Both the position numbers and the translations under genes were made by a program. The notes under the pieces are model-generated. The model ran no database searches, had not been told where the DNA came from, and saw only the letters and a list, made by a program, of their open reading frames with translations. 64,000 nucleotides of DNA from NCBI RefSeq assembly GCF_900110995.1, contig NZ_FOJF01000001.1, forward strand, positions 3,818,803-3,882,802, written 5' to 3'. This document shows positions 17,962-26,611 of the stretch, one piece after another. This DNA comes from Chitinophaga sp. YR573. GTDB taxonomy: Bacteria > Bacteroidota > Bacteroidia > Chitinophagales > Chitinophagaceae. Positions within the stretch are counted from its first letter, which is position 1. Each line of letters begins with the position of its first letter.

Positions 17962-20900
17962 TGAGATACCTTCTTTTATTATTATTTGTGAGCAGCCCGG
18001 TATCTGTTAATCATCTCCGTTGTGAGATGTTAACAAACCCCGAAGGTATTGATGTTCTTACGCCCCGTCTTAGCTGGGAGATAAATGGTGCTGGTAATAA
18101 TATTAAACAAACAGCTTACCAGGTCATTGTTGCATCTTCTATAGAAAAGTTAAACGAAGGTGATCTGTGGAATTCCGGGAAAGTATCATCTGATCAGTCT
18201 ATTCATATTACCTATGCCGGGAAGCCGTTGAAAAGCGGTACTGATTGTTACTGGAAAGTAAAGGTCTGGACTACGGCAGGTGTCAGCGACTGGAGTACCC
18301 CTACACATTGGAGTATGGGTCTGTTTAACTGGCAGGCACATTGGATAGGATTGGACAGCGCTTTTGCATGGGATAGCGCTCAGAGTAAATTCTCGCGCTT
18401 ATCAGCACGTTACTGCCGTAAATCATTTGATGTAAAATCTGATATTAAAAAGGCAACTGTGTACATGGCCGGTGTAGGCCATTATGAATTATATATCAAT
18501 GGGAAACAACAGCGTAATGTAGTATTAGCGCAAGCGCCTACAGATTACTCTAAAAATATTTTATACAATACATATGATGTAACGAACATTATTAAACGAG
18601 GAGAAAATGTGATTGGTACTATATTGGGTAACGGACGTTTCTTCACTATGCGACAGGCATACAAGCCTTATAAGATCAAAACATTTGGTTATCCTAAGTT
18701 ATTACTCCAACTGAATATCGAATATACTAACGGTGAGAAAAAAAGTATCGTCACGGATGACTCCTGGAAGATAACAGCCGATGGTCCTATCCGAACAAAT
18801 AATGAATACGATGGAGAGGAATATGATGCAACGAAAGAAATGCCGGGATGGGATAATATTGCTTTTAATGATGAGCATTGGTTAAAAGCTGCACTCGTAC
18901 AAGCTCCTGGCGGACGTTTAGAAGCACAGATGAATGAGCCGGTAAAAGTAATGGAGAAGATAAAGGCTGTCTCTATCCGTGCTGTTACTCCCGGTGTGTA
19001 TATCATGGATATGGGGCAGAATATGGTGGGATGGTTGCGTATGAAAGTGACCGGACAACGTGGACAACAGGTTACTTTGCGCTACGCAGAAACCTTACAA
19101 TCCAATGGTACATTATATACGGATAATCTGCGCGATGCTAAGGTAACGGACAGATATACCTTAAAAGGTGGTGGAAAAGAAATATGGGCACCTTCTTTTG
19201 TATATCATGGTTTTCGTTATGTAGAAATTACCGGCTGTACACCTGCATTGGATGATTTCGTAGGAGAGGTTGTATATGATAATCTTACAACGACTGGTCA
19301 GTTTGAAACATCAGATCCTACTTTAAACCAGATTTATAAAAATGCTTACTGGGGGATAAGAGGAAATTACAAAGGCATGCCTATAGACTGTCCTCAACGT
19401 AATGAACGTATGCCATGGCTGGGTGACAGGGCTACGGGTGCTTATGGAGAAAGTTTTCTTTTTGATAACGTAAAGCTGTATGCTAAGTGGCTGGATGATA
19501 TTGAATATGCTCAAACAGCGGAAGGGGCTATTCCTGATGTAGCGCCTGCTTATTGGAATTATTACTCGGATAATATGACCTGGCCGGGGAGTTATTTATT
19601 AATCGCAAATACTTTGTATGAGCAGTTTGGGGATGTTGAGTCTATCCGTAAGCATTACCCTTCTATGAAAAAATGGATGGAATATATGCGGGGTAAATAT
19701 CTTGTCAATAATATCATGACGAAAGATAAATATGGCGACTGGTGTGTTCCTCCTGAATCTAAGGAGTTGATTCATGCAAAAGATTCTTCCCGTATAACAA
19801 GTGGTACGCTCATCGCTACTGCTTATTACTATCATCTGCTTACTTTAATGCAGCATTTTGCGGGATTAGTGCATGAGGATAAAGATGCGAAGACATTTGC
19901 GGATTTATCCGTTAAAGTAAAAACTGCCTTTAATCAGCGGTTTTTGAATAACAAACATTATGATAACAATACTGTAACGGCTAATCTTCTGCCTTTGTCT
20001 TTTGATATGGTGCCTGCTGCTGATCGTAAAGAAATATTTGAGCAAATAGTACGCAAGTCTGAGGGGAATATCAGCACTGGTATGATAGGTACACAGTGGC
20101 TGATGCGTGGTCTTACTGGTAATGGCAGGCCCGATCTTGCTTATGAGATAGCTGCCAGCAGGGATTATCCCGGTTGGGGATATATGGTGGCAAACGGAGC
20201 TACTACTATCTGGGAATTATGGAATGGTAATACAGCTAATCCCAGTATGAACTCTCACAACCATGTGATGTTACTGGGGGATTTACTGGTATGGTATTAT
20301 GAAAACCTGGCAGGGATTAAAAGTCATGATGCTTTTAAAGATATTATCATGAAACCTGTTCTTTTAAATGGACTGGATGAGGTAAATGCTTCGTTTCATT
20401 GTATGTATGGAGATATTCGTAGTCATTGGAAAAAGACGCCGGGTAGTTTTACATGGGATATTTCTATACCTGCAAATACAACTGCTACAATATATATCCC
20501 TGCTAAGTCTGTTAAGGATGTAAAAGGCCATGGGACTTTTTTGCGTATGGAACAAGAGAGGGCAGTTTATAAAGTAGGTTCCGGGAATTATAGATTTATC
20601 TCTGAGCAAGCGAAGAAAAAAGCAGTTATTACTGATGAATTTGTATTCGATAAGGCGCCTTTCCCGGAGAGCCATGCGGCCACTATTGCAGAAACACCGA
20701 AGGGGTTGATCACCGCCTGGTTTGGGGGAACAAAGGAGAGAAACCCGGATGTGGGGATATGGGTAAGCAGACAGGTAAATAATACCTGGACAATGCCTGT
20801 GGAAGTAGCCAATGGCATTGTTTCAGATAGTGTTCGATACGCCTGCTGGAACCCGGTATTATATCAGGTTCCCGGTGGAGACCTGTTGTTATTCTACAAA

Positions 20901-21629
20901 ACAGGCCCTAATGTGGCAGGGTGGAAAGGCTGGATGAAAACATCTGCTGATGGAGGTATTAGCTGGTCAGCTCCGCAGGCCCTTCCGCAAGGCTTTTTAG
21001 GCCCTGTAAAGAACAAACCGGTATTACTGGATAGTACATTACTATGCCCTTCCAGCACAGAAGGAGGGGGCTGGAAAGTGCATTTTGAAGCTACAAAAGA
21101 CAATGGCAAAACATGGAGTATGACAGGCCCCATTAACGATGGTAAAACCAGCAATGCTATCCAGCCCAGTATCCTTAGTTATGGCAATGGGAAATTGCAG
21201 ATCCTTTGCAGAAGTAAAGAACGGGTAATAGAGCAATCCTGGTCTACAGATAACGGGCGTACCTGGTCCCCGATAACAGCTACTTCTTTGCCCAATAATA
21301 ACTCTGGTACAGATGCAGTAACACTGTCAGACGGGCGTCAGCTATTGGTATACAACCATGTTAAAACTCCCGAAGGTGCATCCAAGGGAGCCAGAACTCC
21401 TTTGAATATAGCTATCTCTAAAGATGGGATTACCTGGTATGCGGCGCTGGTATTGGAGGATTCTCCCATAGGCCAGTACTCTTATCCTTCTGTGATACAG
21501 TCGGCTGATGGGTATGTGCATATTGTATATACCTGGCGCAGGCAGAAGATTAAATATGTGAAGATAGACCCGCGTCAGCTTACTTTAAAACTGATAAAAA
21601 ACGAGCAATGGACAGACGTCAATTTATAG
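17958..21629 (+). CDS. GH78-type alpha-L-rhamnosidase fused to a C-terminal BNR/sialidase-like propeller
   Basis: Bifunctional candidate of 1223 aa. Residues about 15-885 are a full GH78 rhamnosidase: N-terminal Fn3-like domain (YQVIVASSIEKL, CYWKVKVWTTAGVSDW), beta-sandwiches (VGHYELYINGKQ, MDMGQNMVGWL), and the (alpha/alpha)6 barrel with DCPQRNERMPWLGDRATGA (catalytic acids), YGDWCVPP, and GATTIWELWNG followed by SHNHVMLLGDLL. Residues about 890-1223 start a second domain (FVFDKAPFPESHAATIAE, WFGGTKERNPDVGIW) with four Asp-box-like motifs: SADGGISWS, TKDNGKTWS, STDNGRTWS and SKDGITWY. A hydrophobic N-terminus (MMRYLLLLLFVSSPVSV) indicates export. It overlaps the previous gene by 4 bp and the next by 22 bp. 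The GH78 part is confident; the propeller's substrate is unknown. Confidence 0.9.
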   Translation: MMRYLLLLLFVSSPVSVNHLRCEMLTNPEGIDVLTPRLSWEINGAGNNIKQTAYQVIVASSIEKLNEGDLWNSGKVSSDQSIHITYAGKPLKSGTDCYWKVKVWTTAGVSDWSTPTHWSMGLFNWQAHWIGLDSAFAWDSAQSKFSRLSARYCRKSFDVKSDIKKATVYMAGVGHYELYINGKQQRNVVLAQAPTDYSKNILYNTYDVTNIIKRGENVIGTILGNGRFFTMRQAYKPYKIKTFGYPKLLLQLNIEYTNGEKKSIVTDDSWKITADGPIRTNNEYDGEEYDATKEMPGWDNIAFNDEHWLKAALVQAPGGRLEAQMNEPVKVMEKIKAVSIRAVTPGVYIMDMGQNMVGWLRMKVTGQRGQQVTLRYAETLQSNGTLYTDNLRDAKVTDRYTLKGGGKEIWAPSFVYHGFRYVEITGCTPALDDFVGEVVYDNLTTTGQFETSDPTLNQIYKNAYWGIRGNYKGMPIDCPQRNERMPWLGDRATGAYGESFLFDNVKLYAKWLDDIEYAQTAEGAIPDVAPAYWNYYSDNMTWPGSYLLIANTLYEQFGDVESIRKHYPSMKKWMEYMRGKYLVNNIMTKDKYGDWCVPPESKELIHAKDSSRITSGTLIATAYYYHLLTLMQHFAGLVHEDKDAKTFADLSVKVKTAFNQRFLNNKHYDNNTVTANLLPLSFDMVPAADRKEIFEQIVRKSEGNISTGMIGTQWLMRGLTGNGRPDLAYEIAASRDYPGWGYMVANGATTIWELWNGNTANPSMNSHNHVMLLGDLLVWYYENLAGIKSHDAFKDIIMKPVLLNGLDEVNASFHCMYGDIRSHWKKTPGSFTWDISIPANTTATIYIPAKSVKDVKGHGTFLRMEQERAVYKVGSGNYRFISEQAKKKAVITDEFVFDKAPFPESHAATIAETPKGLITAWFGGTKERNPDVGIWVSRQVNNTWTMPVEVANGIVSDSVRYACWNPVLYQVPGGDLLLFYKTGPNVAGWKGWMKTSADGGISWSAPQALPQGFLGPVKNKPVLLDSTLLCPSSTEGGGWKVHFEATKDNGKTWSMTGPINDGKTSNAIQPSILSYGNGKLQILCRSKERVIEQSWSTDNGRTWSPITATSLPNNNSGTDAVTLSDGRQLLVYNHVKTPEGASKGARTPLNIAISKDGITWYAALVLEDSPIGQYSYPSVIQSADGYVHIVYTWRRQKIKYVKIDPRQLTLKLIKNEQWTDVNL

Positions 21630-22501
21630 GCAGAGCAGTTATAGGTAGTGCAGGAGTGCTATTGCCAATGCAATTACTGGCAGGTGCATTGCCGAAGGCA
21701 GATAAAGAACCCCGTTACAGAATAGCCGTCTGCGACTGGATGATCCTGAAAAGACAGAAGCTGGGTGCATTCCAGTTAACTAAAGACATAGGTGCAGATG
21801 GAGTAGAAGTAGATATGGGAGGCTTGGGTAATAGACCAACTTTTGATAACAAACTAACGGATCCTGTTATCCGTCAGCAGTTTCTTGATAAATCCAAAGA
21901 GTTAAATATTGCTATCAGCTCTGTTGCAATGTCCGGTTTTTATGCGCAGTCATTTGCTGAAAGACCTGGTGTAGATACTATGATACAGGACTGTATCAAT
22001 ACCATGCTGCAATTAAACGTAAAAGTAGCCTTCCTGCCATTAGGTGTAGAAGGGGATCTGATAAAACATCCTGAGCTACGCCCTGCCATTATCACCCGTT
22101 TAAAAGCTGCTGGCCTGCAAGCTGCAAAAGCAGGAGTAGTCATCGGTATTGAAACAGCCTTATCAGCAGCAGCAGAAGTAAAGTTATTAGATGAGATCAA
22201 CTCTCCTGCTATCAAAAGTTATTTCAACTTTTCCAATGCTATACAGGGAGGTAGAGATTTACAGGAAGAGTTAAGAACACTGGGTAAACACCGTATCTGT
22301 CAGATCCATTGTACAGATACAGATGGGGTGTGGTTACAGAACGACCCACATATCAATATGCACAAAGTAAAACATACGCTGGATAAAATGGGCTGGCGTG
22401 GCTGGTTGGTAATAGAACGTTCCCGCGATGCAAATGATGCAAAGAATGTGAAAGGAAACTTCAGCGCCAATGCAGCTTATCTGAAATCTATCTTCCAATA
22501 A
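21608..22501 (+). CDS. Tat-exported sugar phosphate isomerase/epimerase-like TIM-barrel protein
   Basis: The N-terminus MDRRQFIGRAVIGSAGVLLP carries a twin-arginine (RRQFIG) signal, so the folded protein is likely exported to the periplasm. The rest (about residues 35-297) is a xylose-isomerase-like TIM barrel of the IolE/AP-endonuclease-2 type: YRIAVCDWMILK, DIGADGVEVDMGG, GVVIGIETALS, CQIHCTDTDGVW and GWRGWLVIERSRD. Metal ligands of this fold would be the Glu, Asp and His residues in these strands. The gene overlaps the rhamnosidase fusion gene by 22 bp and precedes the GH106 gene by 24 bp. An exported isomerase/epimerase-fold protein could act on a released sugar or lactone before uptake, but this is inference. 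The actual reaction is unknown. Confidence 0.8.
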   Translation: MDRRQFIGRAVIGSAGVLLPMQLLAGALPKADKEPRYRIAVCDWMILKRQKLGAFQLTKDIGADGVEVDMGGLGNRPTFDNKLTDPVIRQQFLDKSKELNIAISSVAMSGFYAQSFAERPGVDTMIQDCINTMLQLNVKVAFLPLGVEGDLIKHPELRPAIITRLKAAGLQAAKAGVVIGIETALSAAAEVKLLDEINSPAIKSYFNFSNAIQGGRDLQEELRTLGKHRICQIHCTDTDGVWLQNDPHINMHKVKHTLDKMGWRGWLVIERSRDANDAKNVKGNFSANAAYLKSIFQ

Positions 22502-22525
22502 ACAATCCAGGTCTCTTTCTTCGTC

Positions 22526-25500
22526 ATGAAAAAAATTATTTCCATAGCAGTAATCCTTCTTTGCACAACACAGCTTGTTGGGCAATCCTTAGATTCTCTC
22601 TTTCTCCATCCTCCGCCATCAGCCAGGCCATGGGTCTTTTGGTACTGGCTGAATGCTGCGGTATCCCGTGAAGGTATTAAAGCAGATTTACAGGCGATGA
22701 AAGACGCCGGTATAGGCGGTGCCTACCTGATGACCATCAAGGGGAAAACTGATCCACCTTTAATAGATCCGCCCATAGAACAACTGACTCCTCAATGGTG
22801 GGATATAGTGCATTATGCGATGAAGGAAGCAGATAGCCTGGGCCTACAAATAGGTATGCATGTAAGTGACGGTTTTGCACTGGCCGGAGGGCCCTGGATT
22901 ACACCGGAGCTCTCCATGCAAAAAGTAGTATGGACGATATCTTCTCCAAAAGATACTTTGCCACAACCGGAAACAAATGAAGGATATTACAGGGATATTG
23001 CCGTGCTGGCATATCCTTCTCCGTTATATACAGATGCCACACCTGTAGTTACCAGTAGTAATGGGGATGCTCATTACCTTGCTGCTCCCGGGAACAAAGA
23101 AACATTCAAAAGCACAACACCCTGCTGGATACAATATGCATATGATAAACCTTTTACCTGCCGCTCTATTATCATCCATACAAACGGAAATAATTACCAG
23201 GCACATAGATTAGGAATAGCTATCAGTGATGATGGTATAAATTTCCGTCCTGCCGGGAAAATGGAATCCCCCCGTCATGGCTGGCAGGATACAGATGCAG
23301 ATGTGACGTATTCAATCCCTGCCACTACTGCCCCTTATTTCCGTTTTCTATATGATAACGATGGTTCAGAACCAGGAGCAGAAGACCTTGATGCTGCTAA
23401 ATGGAAACAGAGTTTGAAGGTTGCAGGTATCACGTTATCTCCTTTACCTCGTATTCATCAGTATGAAGGGAAAACAGGAGCAGTATGGCGTATTAGTCAG
23501 CCTGCTGCATTACCAGATTCATTATGTATCCCTCTGGATAAAATCATTGATATCACAGACAAGATGGATACCAACGGAGCTTTACACTGGAAAGCCCCTG
23601 CCGGTAACTGGACTGTTATCAGAATAGGTCATACTTCTACCGGCCATACTAACGCTACCGGTGGTGCAGGAAAAGGACTGGAATGCGATAAGTTTAACCC
23701 TGTTGCTGTAAGAACACAATTCGATCACTGGTACGGCGAAGCCTTGCGCAGATCTAATCCGGCATTGAAAATGTTCCATGTAGATAGCTGGGAATGCGGG
23801 AGTCAGAACTGGTCACCGGTATTCAGAGAGGCTTTTCATAAAAAACGCGGATATGATTTATTGAAATACCTGCCAGCGATGGCAGGCATCCCTGTGCAAA
23901 GTGCGGCAAAGTCAGAACAATTCCTTCATGACATACGGGAGACCATCACAGAACTGGTACAACAGAACTTCTACGATACACTGGCTGTTCTTGCTCATGC
24001 AAAAGGCAGCACCTTCAGCGCAGAAAGTGTAGCACCCACTATGACCAGCGACGGGATGCTCCACTACAGCGCCGTAGACATCCCCATGGGAGAGTTCTGG
24101 TTACGCAGTCCAACCCACGACAAACCCAATGATATGCTGGATGCGATCTCCGGCGCACATATCTATGGTAAAAAGATTATCCAGGCAGAAGCATTCACGT
24201 CATTACGTATCCAGTGGGATGAATATCCGGGCATGCTCAAAACCTTACAGGACAGGAACTATGCATTGGGCATCAACCGTATGGTATACCATGTATTCAT
24301 GCATAACCCCTGGATGGACCGTCAACCCGGCATGACATTAAACGGTATTGGCCTTTATTTCCAAAGGGATCAGACATGGTGGAAGCCCGGTAGTGCCTGG
24401 GTAACCTATGCACAACGCTGCCAGGCTTTGTTACAGCAGGGCCGCCCTGTGGCAGATATAGCTGTATTTACAGGAACCGAGATTCCAAGACGTGCCGTAC
24501 TGCCGGAGAAATTAGTACCAATATTACCAGGCATTTTCGGAGATAGCATTGTGAAGAAAGAGCAAACACGTTTGGCCAATAAAGGAACACCTGTAAGAGA
24601 AATACCTTCCGGCGTTACTTCCAGTGCAAATGTCAGCGATCCCGCAGATTGGGTAGATCCGCTGCATGGATATGCCTACGATTCTTTCAATCCTGATGCG
24701 TTGATGCGGTTAGCAACAGTGCGTAATGGACGTATAGAGTTACCGGGTGGGGCCTCTTATAAACTGTTGATAGTACCAGTTACTCCTTCACAGGAAATAC
24801 GTAAACGTTTAGACCAACTTGTAAAAGAAGGGGCAACAGTATTAAGCAATGATAAAATCCCCTGGCAAAAATCTTCCTTTTCATCACTTGGACTATCTCC
24901 TGATATAGAAGTCCCATCAAACATAGCCTGGACTCATCGTACAGCCCCGGGTTTTGATCTTTACTTCATCTCCAACCAGGATAGCAGCGAACGTATCATC
25001 AACGCCTCTTTCCGTATTTCGGGCCGTATTCCGGAATTATGGAATCCCGTGAATGGAGAACAGCATACCGCCGGTAACTGGCATATCGTTAACGGACGTA
25101 CTACATTGCCTTTGCAACTACCAGCCAATGGTTCCGTTTTTGTCATCTTCCGTAAACCAGCTACAGCAAAAGAAGCAAACGGTAAGAACTGGGAAACATT
25201 CACTACTGTACAGGAATTAAAAGGCCCCTGGAAAGTAGTTTTTAACAAAGACACTAGCACCTTCGAAAAACTAACCGACTGGAGCAAAAACCTATCTGAC
25301 AGTATCAGATACTTCTCCGGTACAGCTAATTATACACAAACTTTCTCATGGCATGGCAAAACACAGGTACAACTATCTCTCGGTGAAGTAGCAAATCTCG
25401 CAGAGATAAAAGTAAACAACATCCCCTGCGGGATAGTATGGACAGCCCCATATAGTGTAGATATTACACACGCCTTAAAACAAGGAGAAAACAATATTGA

Positions 25501-26611
25501 AATAGCAGTTACGAATACCTGGGCCAATCACTTTAAAAAAACACTGCTAAAAGCAGGGCTACTCGGCCCGGTAGAACTAAAAACAAATCTCCCGGATAGC
25601 AATACCATGAAAGCTATCTACTCAAAAATAAAAACACCATATAAATACGGGTTAGTAATGACCCCATCAGACAACTCCAAAAAGATGGACTGTCCCAGTA
25701 TCTTCAGAAAAGATGATAAATGGTACATGGTATACATCGTCTTCGACGGTAAAGGATATGAAACCTGGCTGGCAAAAAGCAACGATTTACTCCACTGGAA
25801 AACACTGGGTAAGATGATGTCATTCTCAGACAGTACCAACTGGGATGCCACACAAAAAGCAGGATACATCGCCTTACAGGATTATCAATGGGGAGGTAGT
25901 TACAAATGGAACGAATACAACGGACAACACTGGATGTCTTACATAGGAGGAGCGGAACATGGTTATGAACAGGGATTATTATCCATCGGTATCGCTCACA
26001 CTAATAAAGACATTACCACTCCGCATGAATGGCAGCGCTTAGACAAGCCTGTATTGAAAGCTACAGATAAAGATGTAAGATGGTGGGAGAATAACACGAT
26101 CTACAAAAGTTCTATCATCCATGATAAAGATAAAATCACCGGATATCCTTTTGTGATGTATTACAATGCGAAAGGAGACAGCCTCAAACCTAAAAGAGGA
26201 AAAGAACGCATAGGCATGGCCGTATCCAACGATATGGAACACTGGATAAGGTACGGTAAAGAACCTGTATTAGACCATTTTACCGGTATCACCGGAGACG
26301 CCGTTATCCAGAAAATAAACAACATATGGGTGATGTTCTACTTCGGTGCATTCTGGAAAAACAGGCCCAATGCTTTCAACCGTTTCGCCTGCTCATATGA
26401 CTTGGTCCACTGGCAGGACTGGCAGGGAGAAGATCTCATTACCTCTTCAGAAAAGTATGATGAACGATTTGCTCACAAATCTTTTGTAATTTACTACAAT
26501 GGAGTTGTATATCATTTTTACTGTGCCGTTAACAAAGCTGACCAGAGAGGGATTGCCGTAGCCACATCTAAAGACATGGGAAAAAGTAAAATTACATTCA
26601 GCAAGTTATGA
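22526..26611 (+). CDS. GH106-type alpha-L-rhamnosidase fused to a C-terminal GH43-like propeller
   Basis: A 1361-aa exported enzyme (signal MKKIISIAVILLCTTQLVGQ). The N-terminal part opens with PWVFWYWLNAAVSREGIKAD and MKDAGIGGAYLM, the recognisable GH106 opening, followed by MFHVDSWECGSQNWSPVF, FSAESVAPTM, KIIQAEAFTS and the C-terminal beta-sandwich with LSLGEVANLAEIKVNN and ITHALKQGENNIEI ending near residue 1020. From about residue 1040 to the end is a different domain: DCPSIFRKDDKWYMVYI, LAKSNDLLHWKTLG, MAVSNDMEHWIRYG and CSYDLVHWQDW, a five-bladed GH43/GH130-like propeller. GH106 enzymes are known rhamnosidases of rhamnogalacturonan II breakdown. The fusion suggests consecutive removal of two linked sugars. 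The following GH2 gene overlaps by 4 bp (ATGA). Confidence 0.88.
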   Translation: MKKIISIAVILLCTTQLVGQSLDSLFLHPPPSARPWVFWYWLNAAVSREGIKADLQAMKDAGIGGAYLMTIKGKTDPPLIDPPIEQLTPQWWDIVHYAMKEADSLGLQIGMHVSDGFALAGGPWITPELSMQKVVWTISSPKDTLPQPETNEGYYRDIAVLAYPSPLYTDATPVVTSSNGDAHYLAAPGNKETFKSTTPCWIQYAYDKPFTCRSIIIHTNGNNYQAHRLGIAISDDGINFRPAGKMESPRHGWQDTDADVTYSIPATTAPYFRFLYDNDGSEPGAEDLDAAKWKQSLKVAGITLSPLPRIHQYEGKTGAVWRISQPAALPDSLCIPLDKIIDITDKMDTNGALHWKAPAGNWTVIRIGHTSTGHTNATGGAGKGLECDKFNPVAVRTQFDHWYGEALRRSNPALKMFHVDSWECGSQNWSPVFREAFHKKRGYDLLKYLPAMAGIPVQSAAKSEQFLHDIRETITELVQQNFYDTLAVLAHAKGSTFSAESVAPTMTSDGMLHYSAVDIPMGEFWLRSPTHDKPNDMLDAISGAHIYGKKIIQAEAFTSLRIQWDEYPGMLKTLQDRNYALGINRMVYHVFMHNPWMDRQPGMTLNGIGLYFQRDQTWWKPGSAWVTYAQRCQALLQQGRPVADIAVFTGTEIPRRAVLPEKLVPILPGIFGDSIVKKEQTRLANKGTPVREIPSGVTSSANVSDPADWVDPLHGYAYDSFNPDALMRLATVRNGRIELPGGASYKLLIVPVTPSQEIRKRLDQLVKEGATVLSNDKIPWQKSSFSSLGLSPDIEVPSNIAWTHRTAPGFDLYFISNQDSSERIINASFRISGRIPELWNPVNGEQHTAGNWHIVNGRTTLPLQLPANGSVFVIFRKPATAKEANGKNWETFTTVQELKGPWKVVFNKDTSTFEKLTDWSKNLSDSIRYFSGTANYTQTFSWHGKTQVQLSLGEVANLAEIKVNNIPCGIVWTAPYSVDITHALKQGENNIEIAVTNTWANHFKKTLLKAGLLGPVELKTNLPDSNTMKAIYSKIKTPYKYGLVMTPSDNSKKMDCPSIFRKDDKWYMVYIVFDGKGYETWLAKSNDLLHWKTLGKMMSFSDSTNWDATQKAGYIALQDYQWGGSYKWNEYNGQHWMSYIGGAEHGYEQGLLSIGIAHTNKDITTPHEWQRLDKPVLKATDKDVRWWENNTIYKSSIIHDKDKITGYPFVMYYNAKGDSLKPKRGKERIGMAVSNDMEHWIRYGKEPVLDHFTGITGDAVIQKINNIWVMFYFGAFWKNRPNAFNRFACSYDLVHWQDWQGEDLITSSEKYDERFAHKSFVIYYNGVVYHFYCAVNKADQRGIAVATSKDMGKSKITFSKL

